A DNA stretch of 64,000 nt from an uncultured Bacilli bacterium (GCA_910580185.1 CAJTWC010000001.1:124001-188000); one strand, 5' to 3'; positions 1 to 8,032 are shown, counted from the stretch's first letter. Translations and numbers: made by a program. Notes: generated by a model from the sequence alone, not told the origin.

Positions 1-389
1 GTTAATGCTACTTCTTCAGATTCAAACTCAATGTTAACCCCATTATTATAAGTCGTAGCTATTGGTAAAACGTATTCCATTAAATACTTTATTGTAAATA
101 TTTCTGCCCAATCAGGTTCAGGATACGTAGGGCTCCAAAAATGTTTATATCCGCCAAAGCAATAGCAGAATAAGAAAGCTAAGTTATTATTTAAAATATT
201 ATCAACTTTTTCTTCTGTATACTTTTTAGCTTCTTCAAATTGTGCTTTACGAGACCATTTTCTAGAAAATAATCTATTTAAAACCTTTTGCTTATAATTA
301 TTTCCTTTTAACTCCCCTAATTTAATATTATTAAAATCTAAAAGTTCATTATTTACATAATCATTTACCATTTTTTCTAAGTCTTGCAT
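1..389 (-). CDS. Hypothetical protein, 3' end beyond the window
   Basis: An open frame of 129 codons starts at an ATG at 389 and runs off the left edge without a stop. The start follows the cupin gene stop by 9 nt and has a good ribosome site (AAGGTGATT), so it is the last visible gene of the aspS operon. The visible part is mostly hydrophilic, with a basic patch (KVLNRLFSRKWSRKAQF, about residues 35-52) and an aromatic Cys-containing segment (FLFCYCFGGYKHFW). I do not recognise the family. It is too short for a domain call because the C-terminus is missing. Confidence 0.75.
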   Translation of the reverse strand, partial: MQDLEKMVNDYVNNELLDFNNIKLGELKGNNYKQKVLNRLFSRKWSRKAQFEEAKKYTEEKVDNILNNNLAFLFCYCFGGYKHFWSPTYPEPDWAEIFTIKYLMEYVLPIATTYNNGVNIEFESEEVAL

Positions 390-398
390 TTAATCACC

Positions 399-761
399 TT
401 ATTTCATATCTTCTTCACTAATTAACTTGCATTGTTCTTTATACCAAGCTGGTGTACAAATCATAATTATTTTACAATTACCTTCCCAGTAGTAAACTTC
501 TTCTTTATCAATTAATAATAAGTCTCCTTGATTAAATTCAAGATATTCATCTTTTTTATTAAGAAGGCCACTACCTTCTAATATATAAGCTAATTCTTTA
601 CATTTAGTATTACTACAATAACCAGTTTCTGGATATCTACCATTAATAGTATTTATAGCAAAGTCAATATCTTTATCATTTAATTCAACTGAGTATTCTA
701 ATAGTTTACTAGTATCACTATTGATAATATTAGCTGCTTTATCTTTCGTTACTATTTTCAT
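399..761 (-). CDS. Small cupin-fold protein
   Basis: This 120-residue protein reads as a single cupin barrel. A glycine turn (GRYPETGYCSN), an E-L-A-Y-I-L-E-G-SG strand pair and a FNQGDLLLIDKEEVYYWEG segment match the two conserved cupin motifs, ending in a short IMICTPAWYKEQCK tail. The usual metal-binding His residues are not evident, so a sugar- or ligand-binding role without catalysis is possible. It starts 11 nt after the aspS stop and is followed at 9 nt by another gene, so it is co-transcribed. The substrate cannot be told. Confidence 0.75.
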   Translation of the reverse strand: MKIVTKDKAANIINSDTSKLLEYSVELNDKDIDFAINTINGRYPETGYCSNTKCKELAYILEGSGLLNKKDEYLEFNQGDLLLIDKEEVYYWEGNCKIIMICTPAWYKEQCKLISEEDMK

Positions 762-772
762 ATGATTATCCT

Positions 773-2515
773 TTATCTCAACTTAATATGTGTTTCTCTT
801 AATTGTAATTCAGTAACTTCGTTTGGAGTACCAGTAAGTACGTCTTCACCATTTTGGTTCAGTGGGAATGCAACTGTTTCTCTTACGTTATCTTCTTCTA
901 ATAACATCATAAGCGATCTATCAATACCAAGTGCCATACCTACATGTGGTGGACATCCATATTGGAATGCTGTGTATAAAGCACTGAATTTCTTCTTTAT
1001 GTCTTCTTCAGTGTATCCAGCAAGTTCAAATGCTTTAACTAATACTTCTGGTCTATTATTTCTAACAGCTCCTGATACAAGTTCTACACCATTACATACA
1101 ACGTCGAATTGGTCTGCGTATATTTCTAGTGGATCTTCGGTTTCTAATGCTTTTTCTCCACCTCTTGGCATACTAAATGGGTTATGCATAAAGTCTAATT
1201 TACCAGTTGTTTCACTTATTTCATACATTGGCATATCAGTTATGAAACAGAATTCAAATCTAGAGTTATCAATGATATCTAATTTTCTTCCTAATTCATC
1301 TCTTATTAAACCAGCGTTTTTACATACAACTGCTTCTCTTTTATCAGCGATAAAGAATAATACACTGCCTACTTTTAAATCTGCCCTTTCAAATAAAGCA
1401 TTTCTATCTTCCTCAGTTAAGAACTTATCAATAGGACCTTTTAAAGACTTATCTTCTTGAACAGTTATATAACCAATACCAGGCATGTCAATTGATTTAG
1501 CATAATCAACTAATTCATTAAACCAGCTGTTTGGTTTAGATGCGATTGTCTCTACTTTTATTGCTCTTACGATTGAATCTCTAAATGGTCTAAACTCAGT
1601 TTCTTTAAATACTTCTGATACATCAATTATTTCAAGTGGATTTGTTAAGTCTGGTTTATCAGTACCATATTTAAGCATTGATTCTCTATAAGGTATTCTT
1701 CTAAAATGTCCTTCAGTTACTTTTCTATTACCAAACTCTTTAAAGAATGCTGGAAATACTGTTTCAGCTACTTCCATAATATCTTCTTGGTCTGCGAAAG
1801 CCATTTCCATATCTAATTGGTAGAATTCTCCAACTAGTCTATCTCTTCTTCCATCTTCATCTCTAAAACATGGTGCAAGTTGGAAATATTTATCAAATCC
1901 TGATGCCATTAACAATTGTTTAAATTGTTGTGGTGCTTGTGGAAGTGCATAAAACTTTCCTTTATGCTTTCTTGATGGAATTATAAAGTCCCTAGCACCT
2001 TCTGGTGATGATGATGTAAGAATTGGTGTTGTAACTTCTAAAAAGCCTAATTCTTGCATCTTATTTCTTAAGAAGTTAAATGCTTTTGATCTTAAGATTA
2101 TGTTTTCATGTACCTTTGGATTTCTTAAATCTAAGAATCTATATTTTAATCTAACATCTTCTGCCACCTTTTTAGATTCATCTACTTCAAATGGTAATAC
2201 TTTAGCAGTATCAGATAGTAATTCTAGTGAATCTGCTACTACTTCTATTTCTCCTGTAGTAAGTTTTTTATTAACTGTTTCCTCATCTCTTTTAATTACT
2301 TTACCAGTTATTTTAATAACTGTTTCTTTGCTTACGCCTTTTAGCATAGCATCATCATGTACAACAACTTGTGTTACTCCATAATGATCTCTTAAGTCAA
2401 CGAACATAACTCCACCATGGTCTCTTACGCCCTGTACAAACCCTGATAAAGTAACGTCCTTATCTAAATCTTTTATTGTTAATTCTCCGCATGTATTCGT
2501 TCTATATTTACTCAT
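773..2515 (-). CDS. aspS: Aspartyl-tRNA synthetase, probably non-discriminating type
   Basis: A class II aminoacyl-tRNA synthetase of 580 residues, the normal length for bacterial AspRS with the GAD insertion. The N-terminal anticodon-binding OB fold carries VRDHGG (His33). Motif 2 is FRDEDGRRDRLVGEFYQLD and motif 3 is near GMALGIDRSLMMLL. The GEFYQLD, HNPFSMPRGG and FPLNQNGEDVL stretches resemble the alphaproteobacterial AspRS branch more than the Bacillus one. His at the RDHGG position is typical of enzymes that also charge tRNA-Asn for GatCAB amidation, while discriminating enzymes usually have Leu; that reading is from memory of the family. The gene sits third in a T-box-led operon, behind an M29 peptidase and a broken small gene. 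Confidence 0.95.
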   Translation of the reverse strand: MSKYRTNTCGELTIKDLDKDVTLSGFVQGVRDHGGVMFVDLRDHYGVTQVVVHDDAMLKGVSKETVIKITGKVIKRDEETVNKKLTTGEIEVVADSLELLSDTAKVLPFEVDESKKVAEDVRLKYRFLDLRNPKVHENIILRSKAFNFLRNKMQELGFLEVTTPILTSSSPEGARDFIIPSRKHKGKFYALPQAPQQFKQLLMASGFDKYFQLAPCFRDEDGRRDRLVGEFYQLDMEMAFADQEDIMEVAETVFPAFFKEFGNRKVTEGHFRRIPYRESMLKYGTDKPDLTNPLEIIDVSEVFKETEFRPFRDSIVRAIKVETIASKPNSWFNELVDYAKSIDMPGIGYITVQEDKSLKGPIDKFLTEEDRNALFERADLKVGSVLFFIADKREAVVCKNAGLIRDELGRKLDIIDNSRFEFCFITDMPMYEISETTGKLDFMHNPFSMPRGGEKALETEDPLEIYADQFDVVCNGVELVSGAVRNNRPEVLVKAFELAGYTEEDIKKKFSALYTAFQYGCPPHVGMALGIDRSLMMLLEEDNVRETVAFPLNQNGEDVLTGTPNEVTELQLRETHIKLR

Positions 2516-2538
2516 GTTCTATCTCTCCTTTAATTATT

Positions 2539-2862
2539 TTATTTTCTTTTAAAATGTTTAGCAAACTTTAGTAATACTTTTTTAGACCATGTTGCCGTTA
2601 TTTCTTCTATTCTTTTATTTACTTGTTCTCTTGTTATAATATGATCATCATCCATCGGAATTCCATCAATATATAATCTGTGATCAGGTTTAATTTTTTT
2701 GCCAGTTTTCTATTCTATTAATTTATGTTGTTCGTCTAAATCCAGCATTTCAAATTCACTATATGGGATTCCTAACTCTTTTTCCAGCTCTTTTTTTGCT
2801 AATTCAGCACCTGATAATTTTTTATCTTTTGAATTAAAATTATCTTGTTTATATTTTTCCAT
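2539..2862 (-). pseudogene. Small conserved-looking gene broken by an in-frame TAG
   Basis: A frame of 108 codons starts at ATG 2862, five nt after the peptidase stop, with a ribosome site (AAGGTGG) inside that gene's last codons. Codon 51 is TAG (2710-2712), after which the same frame continues without further stops to a TAA at 2539. Both halves read like one protein: an acidic/basic helical N-half (SGAELAKKELEKELGIPYSEF) and a C-half with KKIKPDHRLYIDGIPMDDDH and a Lys-rich end. A single change from GAG, AAG or CAG would restore it. I do not recognise the family. Read it as a recent nonsense mutation, a sequencing error, or two small ORFs. Confidence 0.65.
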
Positions 2863-2867
2863 GCGTT

Positions 2868-4121
2868 TTAAGCCACCTTTTTATTTTTAATAAACTCTAT
2901 AACTTTTTCTTCGGCAAAATTACCATCTACAAATATTGGAACTTCATTACCATAAATATCTGTTCCTATTATACTTAAATCACTTGTTCCAACCATAAAA
3001 TCAACGTGATCTTTACTTGTGTTTATTCCATTTTCTAATAAAGCCGCAGCACTCATAAATTCTCCATTAGGTATACACTTAGGAAATCCTCTACCTAGTG
3101 CTAAATGACATGATGCGTTTTCATCAATTAATATTGAATTAAAAATCATATTTGTTCTAGATATAGGAGAATCATAATCAACGAACGCACATTCTCCTAA
3201 AAAGTTCATACCATCGAATTCTTCTATTAACTCTAATAATTTTTCATCATCATTACTCGCCCAAACTTTTTCTACTTTACCATTTTTAAAAGTTAATTTA
3301 AATTGATCAATTATTTTTCCTTTAACAGTTAAAGGTCTACTGGAACAAACAGTTCCATTTACCTTGTTTCTATCTGGTGTTGTATAAACTTCTTCAGTTG
3401 GCATATTAACGATTAAATCTTTTTTACCATCAAAACTTTTCTTAGCAGCTCCCCACCATATTACATCTTTTGGAAGCCCTATTTCTAAATCTGTTCCTAA
3501 ACTATTTTTATATTTTAATTTAGAAAGTTTTAATTCATTTAATAAGTTTCTTCTTTTTGTATTAGTTTTAATCTTCTCATTCCACGCCTTTATAGGATCT
3601 TCTTTATCAATTAAGGTGCACTTAAATATAATATCCCATAATTCATTAACAGATGATAGATTTAATTTATTAGCCCAATCATCAGTTGCTACTGCAGCAA
3701 TACACCATGGATACTTATAAATACCTCTTGCTGCTACTGCATCTTCCTGGGTTTCAACTTTAATTTTATTCATTAACTTCTTTTTCTCTATTGGAACATC
3801 ATTTAAAGTTGGTTTGCTATATGATGTTAAGGATAATAATGAGCCACCTTTATCATATACGTCTTTTATTACTTTTCTATCAAAATAAGGCTCTTTTTCT
3901 ATTTGTTTTAAAGTAGAACGCATTAATATATCTCTTGTCTTTTCACCATCATATTCTACGTCACGTATTTCTGTTATCCCAAGTTTTTTAGCTTCTTCTT
4001 TTACAATACGAACAAACTCTTTTTGTTCTGTTAAGTAGCTTAATAAAAGTGGTTCTCCAGCATTCATCGATAAACATCTGGTCAACAAAAATCTAGCATA
4101 GCATCTTTTTTTATCATCCAT
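2868..4121 (-). CDS. M29-family (AmpS/PepS-type) aminopeptidase
   Basis: A metallo-aminopeptidase of 417 residues from the chosen ATG, the usual size for the thermophilic-type M29 family (AmpS, PepS, aminopeptidase T). Recognisable landmarks are IGLPKDVIWWGAAKKS, NMPTEEVYTTPDRNKVNGT and the metal-site region ENASCHLALGRGF with a later DHVDFMVGT. These enzymes release N-terminal residues from cytoplasmic peptides. The longer frame beginning at 4166 is rejected because its first 15 codons lie in the T-box terminator; the ATG at 4121 has AAGGAGG 8 nt upstream. It is first in the operon controlled by the T-box and followed by the broken gene and aspS. Confidence 0.9.
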   Translation of the reverse strand: MDDKKRCYARFLLTRCLSMNAGEPLLLSYLTEQKEFVRIVKEEAKKLGITEIRDVEYDGEKTRDILMRSTLKQIEKEPYFDRKVIKDVYDKGGSLLSLTSYSKPTLNDVPIEKKKLMNKIKVETQEDAVAARGIYKYPWCIAAVATDDWANKLNLSSVNELWDIIFKCTLIDKEDPIKAWNEKIKTNTKRRNLLNELKLSKLKYKNSLGTDLEIGLPKDVIWWGAAKKSFDGKKDLIVNMPTEEVYTTPDRNKVNGTVCSSRPLTVKGKIIDQFKLTFKNGKVEKVWASNDDEKLLELIEEFDGMNFLGECAFVDYDSPISRTNMIFNSILIDENASCHLALGRGFPKCIPNGEFMSAAALLENGINTSKDHVDFMVGTSDLSIIGTDIYGNEVPIFVDGNFAEEKVIEFIKNKKVA

Positions 4122-4143
4122 CACTAAAACCTCCTTATAAATT

Positions 4144-4396
4144 AAAAAACAGCAAATCATCCCCATAGGGACGAATAGCTGTTTATATCCGTGGTACCAC
4201 CCAGTTTACTATTAATAAATAATAGTCACTTTAAGATATTTTAACGGGTTATCTTCCGTCTTAGCCTACTTTAATTAAATTTCGGTAAGATACTCCGAGG
4301 TGTTCTTTCTTTAAATTATCTTACTGATATTCCACCACCATCAGCTCTCTTTTAAGAATCATTTAAATACTTTTCCTCATCAACGTCTTTAAATAT
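4144..4396 (-). promoter_or_regulatory. T-box leader of the peptidase-aspS operon
   Basis: Read on the minus strand, the leader has the classic order. Stem I begins with GATGAGGAAAAGTA and contains AGAGAGCTGATGG. The T-box core GGGTGGTACCACGG lies at 4189-4202. A terminator follows (AAACAGC at 4178-4184 pairing with GCTGTTT at 4147-4153, then a U-run at 4144-4149) and ends just before the peptidase ribosome site. The specifier region reads GAACACC (4305-4299). The codon is AAC (Asn), followed by a purine as is usual, or less likely CAC (His). A GAC (Asp) codon is not seen at this place. The leader should raise transcription when its cognate tRNA is uncharged. Confidence 0.88.
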
Positions 4397-4402
4397 ACTT
4401 AA

Positions 4403-4430
4403 ATTATATCATATTTTTATTATTTTACAA
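4403..4430 (-). promoter_or_regulatory. Promoter of the T-box operon
   Basis: TTGTAA (4425-4430) and TATAAT (4403-4408) are separated by 16 nt and stand just upstream of Stem I of the T-box. Predicted transcription start is near 4396. Confidence 0.6.
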
Positions 4431-4494
4431 CATTTTGTTGTTATTTATGCTTGTTTTATATTATTTTTTATAATATATTTTATGCAACATATAA

Positions 4495-4534
4495 GGCTGT
4501 TAAAACCAGCAGGTCGTAGGTTTGAAGTATGAAA
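4495..4534 (+). other. tRNA-Asn 3'-half remnant, inverted relative to the intact gene
   Basis: The plus strand carries GGCTGTTAA then GCAGGTCGTAGGTT, matching the anticodon arm, variable region and T-arm of the intact tRNA-Asn 35 nt away on the other strand (14- and 9-nt exact blocks, degenerate between and after). It lacks the acceptor and D-arm and cannot be a functional tRNA. It may be a relic of an integration or of an inverted duplication. Confidence 0.6.
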
Positions 4535-4556
4535 AAAAGTAGCCTTTAGCTACTTA
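4531..4556 (-). terminator. Terminator of tRNA-Asn
   Basis: AAGTAGC (4550-4556 on the minus strand) pairs with GCTACTT (4538-4544) around a 5-nt loop, followed by a U-run. It lies 10 nt after the tRNA-Asn 3' end. Confidence 0.75.
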
Positions 4557-4566
4557 TAATTTCAAA

Positions 4567-4642
4567 TGGCGCTTCAAGTAGGACTCGAACCTACGACCTG
4601 CCGGTTAACAGCCGGATGCTCTACCAACTGAGCTATTGAAGC
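4567..4642 (-). tRNA. tRNA-Asn (GTT)
   Basis: A 76-nt cloverleaf with acceptor GCTTCAA/TTGAAGC, TAGCTCAGTTGGTAGAGC D-arm, anticodon loop CTGTTAA giving GTT, GGTTCGAGTCC T-arm and encoded CCA. It has its own promoter and terminator. It may be the tRNA sensed by the neighbouring T-box if the specifier is AAC. Confidence 0.95.
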
Positions 4643-4667
4643 ATAACTCTTTTTGAGGTACAAACAA

Positions 4668-4696
4668 ATTATATATTAATTAAATATCTTTGTCAA
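4668..4696 (-). promoter_or_regulatory. Promoter of tRNA-Asn
   Basis: A consensus TTGACA (4691-4696) and TATAAT (4668-4673) with an exact 17-nt spacer, 26 nt upstream of the tRNA. Confidence 0.8.
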
Positions 4697-4791
4697 CAAC
4701 TTTTTTTAATTTTTTTCTTTACTTAATTATATTATATATATTAATACATATTACTAAAAAATATATGGACATGTAATAGATGAAACTATTT

Positions 4792-6282
4792 TTATTTAGC
4801 TTCATCTATTTTTATGCTATAACATGCTGGTCCTTTAACTACGTTACCATCTATATCAAACCTAGAACCATGGCAAGGGCAATCCCAAGTTTTATCAACT
4901 TCATTGAAGGTTAAAAAACATTTTAGATGCGGACATATATTAGATACCGTGTGTTTATTTCCATCTTTATCAAAATAAACGCCTACTCTTTTACCATCTA
5001 CTTTAGTTACACAAGCTTTATCTTTGTACCAAGAAGGATTTTTTTTAATCAAGTTAAAAGTATATGCCTTAGTATTAGAAAGCATTGTATTGGTCAAAAA
5101 GTTTTTGAATTTAATAATGTTCATACTTCTTGTAGGATCAAATACTTTTTCATATTTATTTTTTCTGTCTCTTATTAGGTCGTATAGTATTTTTCCTGCA
5201 ATGGTTCCGTTAGTCATTCCCCAAGTGTTATATCCAGTTGCAATAAATGCGTTTTTATCTTCTTCTGATATTCTTCCTATAAGGGGCATGAAGTCGTTTG
5301 TCACAACGTCCATGTTAGTCCACTTATAATTAGGCGTTTTACCCGTTATGTCTTTTGCTTTATTTACGCATTCATCATAATTCTTTTTATAATTTAATTT
5401 GTCACATATCTTTGATGAATTATTTAAATAAATAAAATAATTATCATTTTTATCATTATGATATCTAAAGGATATGGTTGGATAGTTACTAGTTATACCA
5501 CATATATCTTTTGTTTCATCAACTTTAGTAGCGGTAATATATGACTTTTCCATATAGGTTTTAAATGGAATAAATCCTGGTATGGTAAAAAATGGGTAGC
5601 TGCATGCCACAACTATTTTTTTTGCTTTTACTTCTTGGCCGTTTGCATATGCCACATAATAATTATCTTCTTTTTTTATTTTAGTTACCCTACTATTTTC
5701 ATATGTTTTTATATTACTACTTTTTTTAATAGCTTTTAATAATCCTTTTAAATATTTAACTGGATTAAATACATATGTATTTTTAACTAAAATCATTCGT
5801 TTTATATCTTCATCCTTAATATTTGTAGAGTTAATATAATATTTAACTCCTAAAAGATTTAGTATTTCTTCTTCCTTATCAAACTTTTTTATTTCTTTAT
5901 TATCTTTTGTAAAAGTAACTGCCTCGGTTTTAGTAAGATTACATTCTATATCATTATCTTTTACTATCTTTTTAACAAGTCTTATAGCATCTTTTTGAGC
6001 TTCGTAATAAAGTTTAGCAGTGTCAAAATCAAAAACATTATAAATATCTTGGTATTTTAAATCTTGTAAATAGGTTAATTTACCAGTACTTTTACAGGTC
6101 GCGCCAGTTAAAAACTTATCTGCTTCAAGCAAAATAATGCTGTGTTTTTCATCTATAAAATTATAAGCGGTGGTAATCCCGGTTATTCCTCCGCCTATTA
6201 TAAGAACGTCGGTGCTCATTTTTTCACTTAAGTTTTCAAATTTAAGCTGTCCCGCATCTTTTTGCCATATACTTTTCCTCAT
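4792..6282 (-). CDS. FAD-dependent oxidoreductase with C-terminal Rieske domain (YhfW-like)
   Basis: A cytoplasmic 496-residue protein. The N-terminus has an FAD-binding Rossmann motif (VLIIGGGITGITTAYNF, about 26-42) and a DAO-type fold whose second half contains PLIGRISEEDKNAFIATGYNTWGMTNG. The last about 100 residues form a Rieske [2Fe-2S] domain with CPHLKC and CPCHGSRFD, giving the two Cys-x-His pairs. This fusion matches the YhfW group of Bacillus, whose substrate is not established. The start ATG is preceded by TGGTGAT. It is a single-gene unit between tRNA genes, so context does not suggest a pathway. Confidence 0.88.
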   Translation of the reverse strand: MRKSIWQKDAGQLKFENLSEKMSTDVLIIGGGITGITTAYNFIDEKHSIILLEADKFLTGATCKSTGKLTYLQDLKYQDIYNVFDFDTAKLYYEAQKDAIRLVKKIVKDNDIECNLTKTEAVTFTKDNKEIKKFDKEEEILNLLGVKYYINSTNIKDEDIKRMILVKNTYVFNPVKYLKGLLKAIKKSSNIKTYENSRVTKIKKEDNYYVAYANGQEVKAKKIVVACSYPFFTIPGFIPFKTYMEKSYITATKVDETKDICGITSNYPTISFRYHNDKNDNYFIYLNNSSKICDKLNYKKNYDECVNKAKDITGKTPNYKWTNMDVVTNDFMPLIGRISEEDKNAFIATGYNTWGMTNGTIAGKILYDLIRDRKNKYEKVFDPTRSMNIIKFKNFLTNTMLSNTKAYTFNLIKKNPSWYKDKACVTKVDGKRVGVYFDKDGNKHTVSNICPHLKCFLTFNEVDKTWDCPCHGSRFDIDGNVVKGPACYSIKIDEAK

Positions 6283-6339
6283 AAGTTATCACCAGTATTA
6301 TTATGGTAGTTATTTACTTACTATATTCATGGCAAAAAT

Positions 6340-6368
6340 AAAAAAACACCTAAGATAAACTTAAGTGT
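6340..6368 (-). terminator. Terminator of the fMet-Ser tRNA unit
   Basis: On the minus strand, CACTTAAG and CTTAGGTG pair with a short loop and run into a stretch of seven T, just after tRNA-fMet. Confidence 0.75.
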
Positions 6369-6376
6369 AATATTCT

Positions 6377-6453
<77 letters not shown>

Positions 6454-6467
6454 ATGTAAATTATAAA

Positions 6468-6560
6468 TGGCGGAGAAAGAGGGATTCGAACCCCCGCGCC
6501 GCTTGCGCGACCTCCCGGTTTTCAAGACCGGTCCCTTCAACCAGACTTGGGTATTTCTCC
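6468..6560 (-). tRNA. tRNA-Ser (TGA)
   Basis: A 93-nt class II tRNA with a long variable arm (GGTCGCGCAAGCGGC) and anticodon TGA in loop CTTGAAA. CCA is encoded. It is first in the two-tRNA unit with fMet. Confidence 0.95.
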
Positions 6561-6618
6561 AACTTCATAATTATTATATGCAAAAATATAAAACATATAA
6601 CAATTTGATAGCAATAAG

Positions 6619-6648
6619 ATTATAACACACCTATTTTTTATTTGTCAA
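6619..6648 (-). promoter_or_regulatory. Promoter of the Ser-fMet tRNA unit
   Basis: TTGACA (6643-6648) and TATAAT (6619-6624) with an 18-nt spacer, upstream of tRNA-Ser. Confidence 0.75.
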
Positions 6649-6663
6649 TACATAAATTAGGTT

Positions 6664-6692
6664 TAAAAAACAGGCATATAATTATACCTGTT
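6664..6692 (-). terminator. Hairpin with U-run in a gene-free stretch
   Basis: AACAGG and CCTGTT (6669-6692) pair across a palindromic AT loop and end in a U-run on the minus strand. The 6693-6907 stretch upstream holds no convincing gene, only 8-9-codon ATG frames and a small AGCCA/TGGCT hairpin near 6710. It may be a second terminator for the cation-efflux gene. Confidence 0.5.
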
Positions 6693-6907
6693 AAAAAAGA
6701 TTACTTTGCTAGCCACTTGGCTTATTAATTTCGTTTAATAAACCTTTAAACTAGCCTTCATATTGTTCACCCTCATTCATATATATTAATCTATAACTAA
6801 TAATTATATTTATTTTTCTATATTTTGTACATTATATCTTATTTTTCTATTTTCTCCACCTACCTTTCTATTTTAAGTATAAAATAAAAATATTAAATTA
6901 TTATGTC

Positions 6908-6944
6908 AAAAGAAAAAGAAATTATTTTTTTAATTTCTTTCTCC
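6908..6944 (-). terminator. Terminator overlapping the end of the cation-efflux gene
   Basis: On the minus strand, AAAGAAATTA pairs with TAATTTCTTT around an A-rich loop, and T-rich sequence follows. The hairpin includes the stop codon at 6930. Confidence 0.55.
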
Positions 6945-7808
6945 AGGATTAACATGCACCATACAATGCTTTGTTGATGGTAATCTGTCTTCAATATTAT
7001 CGTGGATGTTATGTGCAATACTATGCGCATTTAATACACTCATATTTTTATCTACCGAAATTTCTACATCTATATAGTAACGATTACCGAACTTTCTAGT
7101 TTTTAAATCATCTATTTTAACAACGTCCTTACTTTCATAAATAATGTCTTCTATCTTTTTTATTGTTTCTTCATCACAAGATTTATCTATCATTTTATCT
7201 ATTGCATCTTTAAATATGTCATAAGCAACTTTAATTATAAATAAACATATTATTATACTTGCTATAGAATCAAGCACCGGAAATCCTAATTTTGCACCTA
7301 GTATACCAATAAAACTTCCAACTGATGATAAAGCATCTGACCTATGGTGCCAAGCATCTGCTAGTAATGCACCTGAATTGATCTTTTTAGCGGTGTGTCT
7401 TGTATACCAATACATTGCCTCTTTTACTAAAATAGACGTTACTGCAATAATAAGTGCTAAAGTACCAGATATTAAAATAACATATTTTCCTTTTATAATA
7501 TTATTAACTCCAGTTACACCAATTCCAACACCAGTTAACATAAGCATTACTGCTAATATAATAGAAGCTACACACTCTAACCTTTCATGACCGTATGGAT
7601 GTTCTTTATCTGCCTTCTTATTTGATAATTTAACACCGATTATTACCACAATGGTACTTAATACATCTGATAACGAATGAATTGCATCAGATACCATCGC
7701 CTGTGAATGTGAAATAAAACCTGCAACAAATTTTACTATTGTTAAAAATATGTTAGAGATTATACTAACAATTGATACTTTCATAGCATCTTTTTCATTA
7801 TTGTTCAT
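6930..7808 (-). CDS. Cation diffusion facilitator (CDF) family efflux transporter
   Basis: A 292-residue membrane protein of normal CDF length. It has about six transmembrane helices, the metal-binding pairs DAIHSLSD (helix 2) and LADAWHHRSDALSS (helix 5), and a cytoplasmic C-terminal ferredoxin-like domain ending in KHCMVHVNPGE. It should export a divalent metal in exchange for protons. The leader resembles a NiCo riboswitch, which would make Ni(II)/Co(II) likely cargo. The N-terminus begins NNNEKDAMKVSIVSIISN. It is a single-gene unit between tRNA groups. Confidence 0.9.
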   Translation of the reverse strand: MNNNEKDAMKVSIVSIISNIFLTIVKFVAGFISHSQAMVSDAIHSLSDVLSTIVVIIGVKLSNKKADKEHPYGHERLECVASIILAVMLMLTGVGIGVTGVNNIIKGKYVILISGTLALIIAVTSILVKEAMYWYTRHTAKKINSGALLADAWHHRSDALSSVGSFIGILGAKLGFPVLDSIASIIICLFIIKVAYDIFKDAIDKMIDKSCDEETIKKIEDIIYESKDVVKIDDLKTRKFGNRYYIDVEISVDKNMSVLNAHSIAHNIHDNIEDRLPSTKHCMVHVNPGERN

Positions 7809-7843
7809 AATAACCCTTCTTTCTTTATAGTATATGTATATGA

Positions 7844-7948
7844 AAACATCTTGCGAAAAAAGTAATAACTAATCCCGCAAGATGTTTAATTCATCTGCTG
7901 CTTATTAAAAAGCCCGGCCTATTGCCTGATCTAACAATTTTATCGTGC
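7844..7948 (-). promoter_or_regulatory. Probable NiCo (czcD-type) riboswitch
   Basis: The leader of the CDF gene has, in order on the minus strand, CAGGCA (7923-7928), GGCCGGGC, AGCAGCAG and GCGGGA elements, interleaved with short stems. It ends in a strong hairpin, AACATCTTGCG pairing with CGCAAGATGTT (7844-7887). This element order and the CDF gene downstream agree with the NiCo family as I remember it; no covariance model was run. A promoter (TTGACT 7979-7984, TAATAT 7955-7960, spacer 18) precedes it. Only a short U-run follows the final hairpin. Confidence 0.6.
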
Positions 7949-8005
7949 CCTAAAATATTAACACATTAATTCATTAAAAGTCAATTTGTTTTTTGTATTT
8001 TTACA

Positions 8006-8032
8006 TAAAAAAACTAACCCTTATGGTCAGTA
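8006..8032 (-). terminator. Terminator of the six-tRNA cluster
   Basis: ACTGACC pairs with GGTTAGT around a short loop on the minus strand and is followed by seven T, directly after tRNA-Leu. Confidence 0.75.

Noticed and set aside
762..1460. Long plus-strand frame opposite aspS
   Set aside because: It is a shadow of aspS, Ser/Leu-rich as expected from the opposite frame of a low-GC gene.
2539..2862. Pyrrolysine or other TAG recoding
   Set aside because: No support for pyl genes in the window, and TAG occurs once; a nonsense mutation is simpler.
4122..4166. Upstream extension of the M29 peptidase
   Set aside because: These codons lie in the T-box terminator hairpin and lack a ribosome site.
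6693..6907. Tiny frames with fair ribosome sites near 6760
   Set aside because: Only 8-9 codons long with no sign of conservation; a leader peptide cannot be excluded but has no support.
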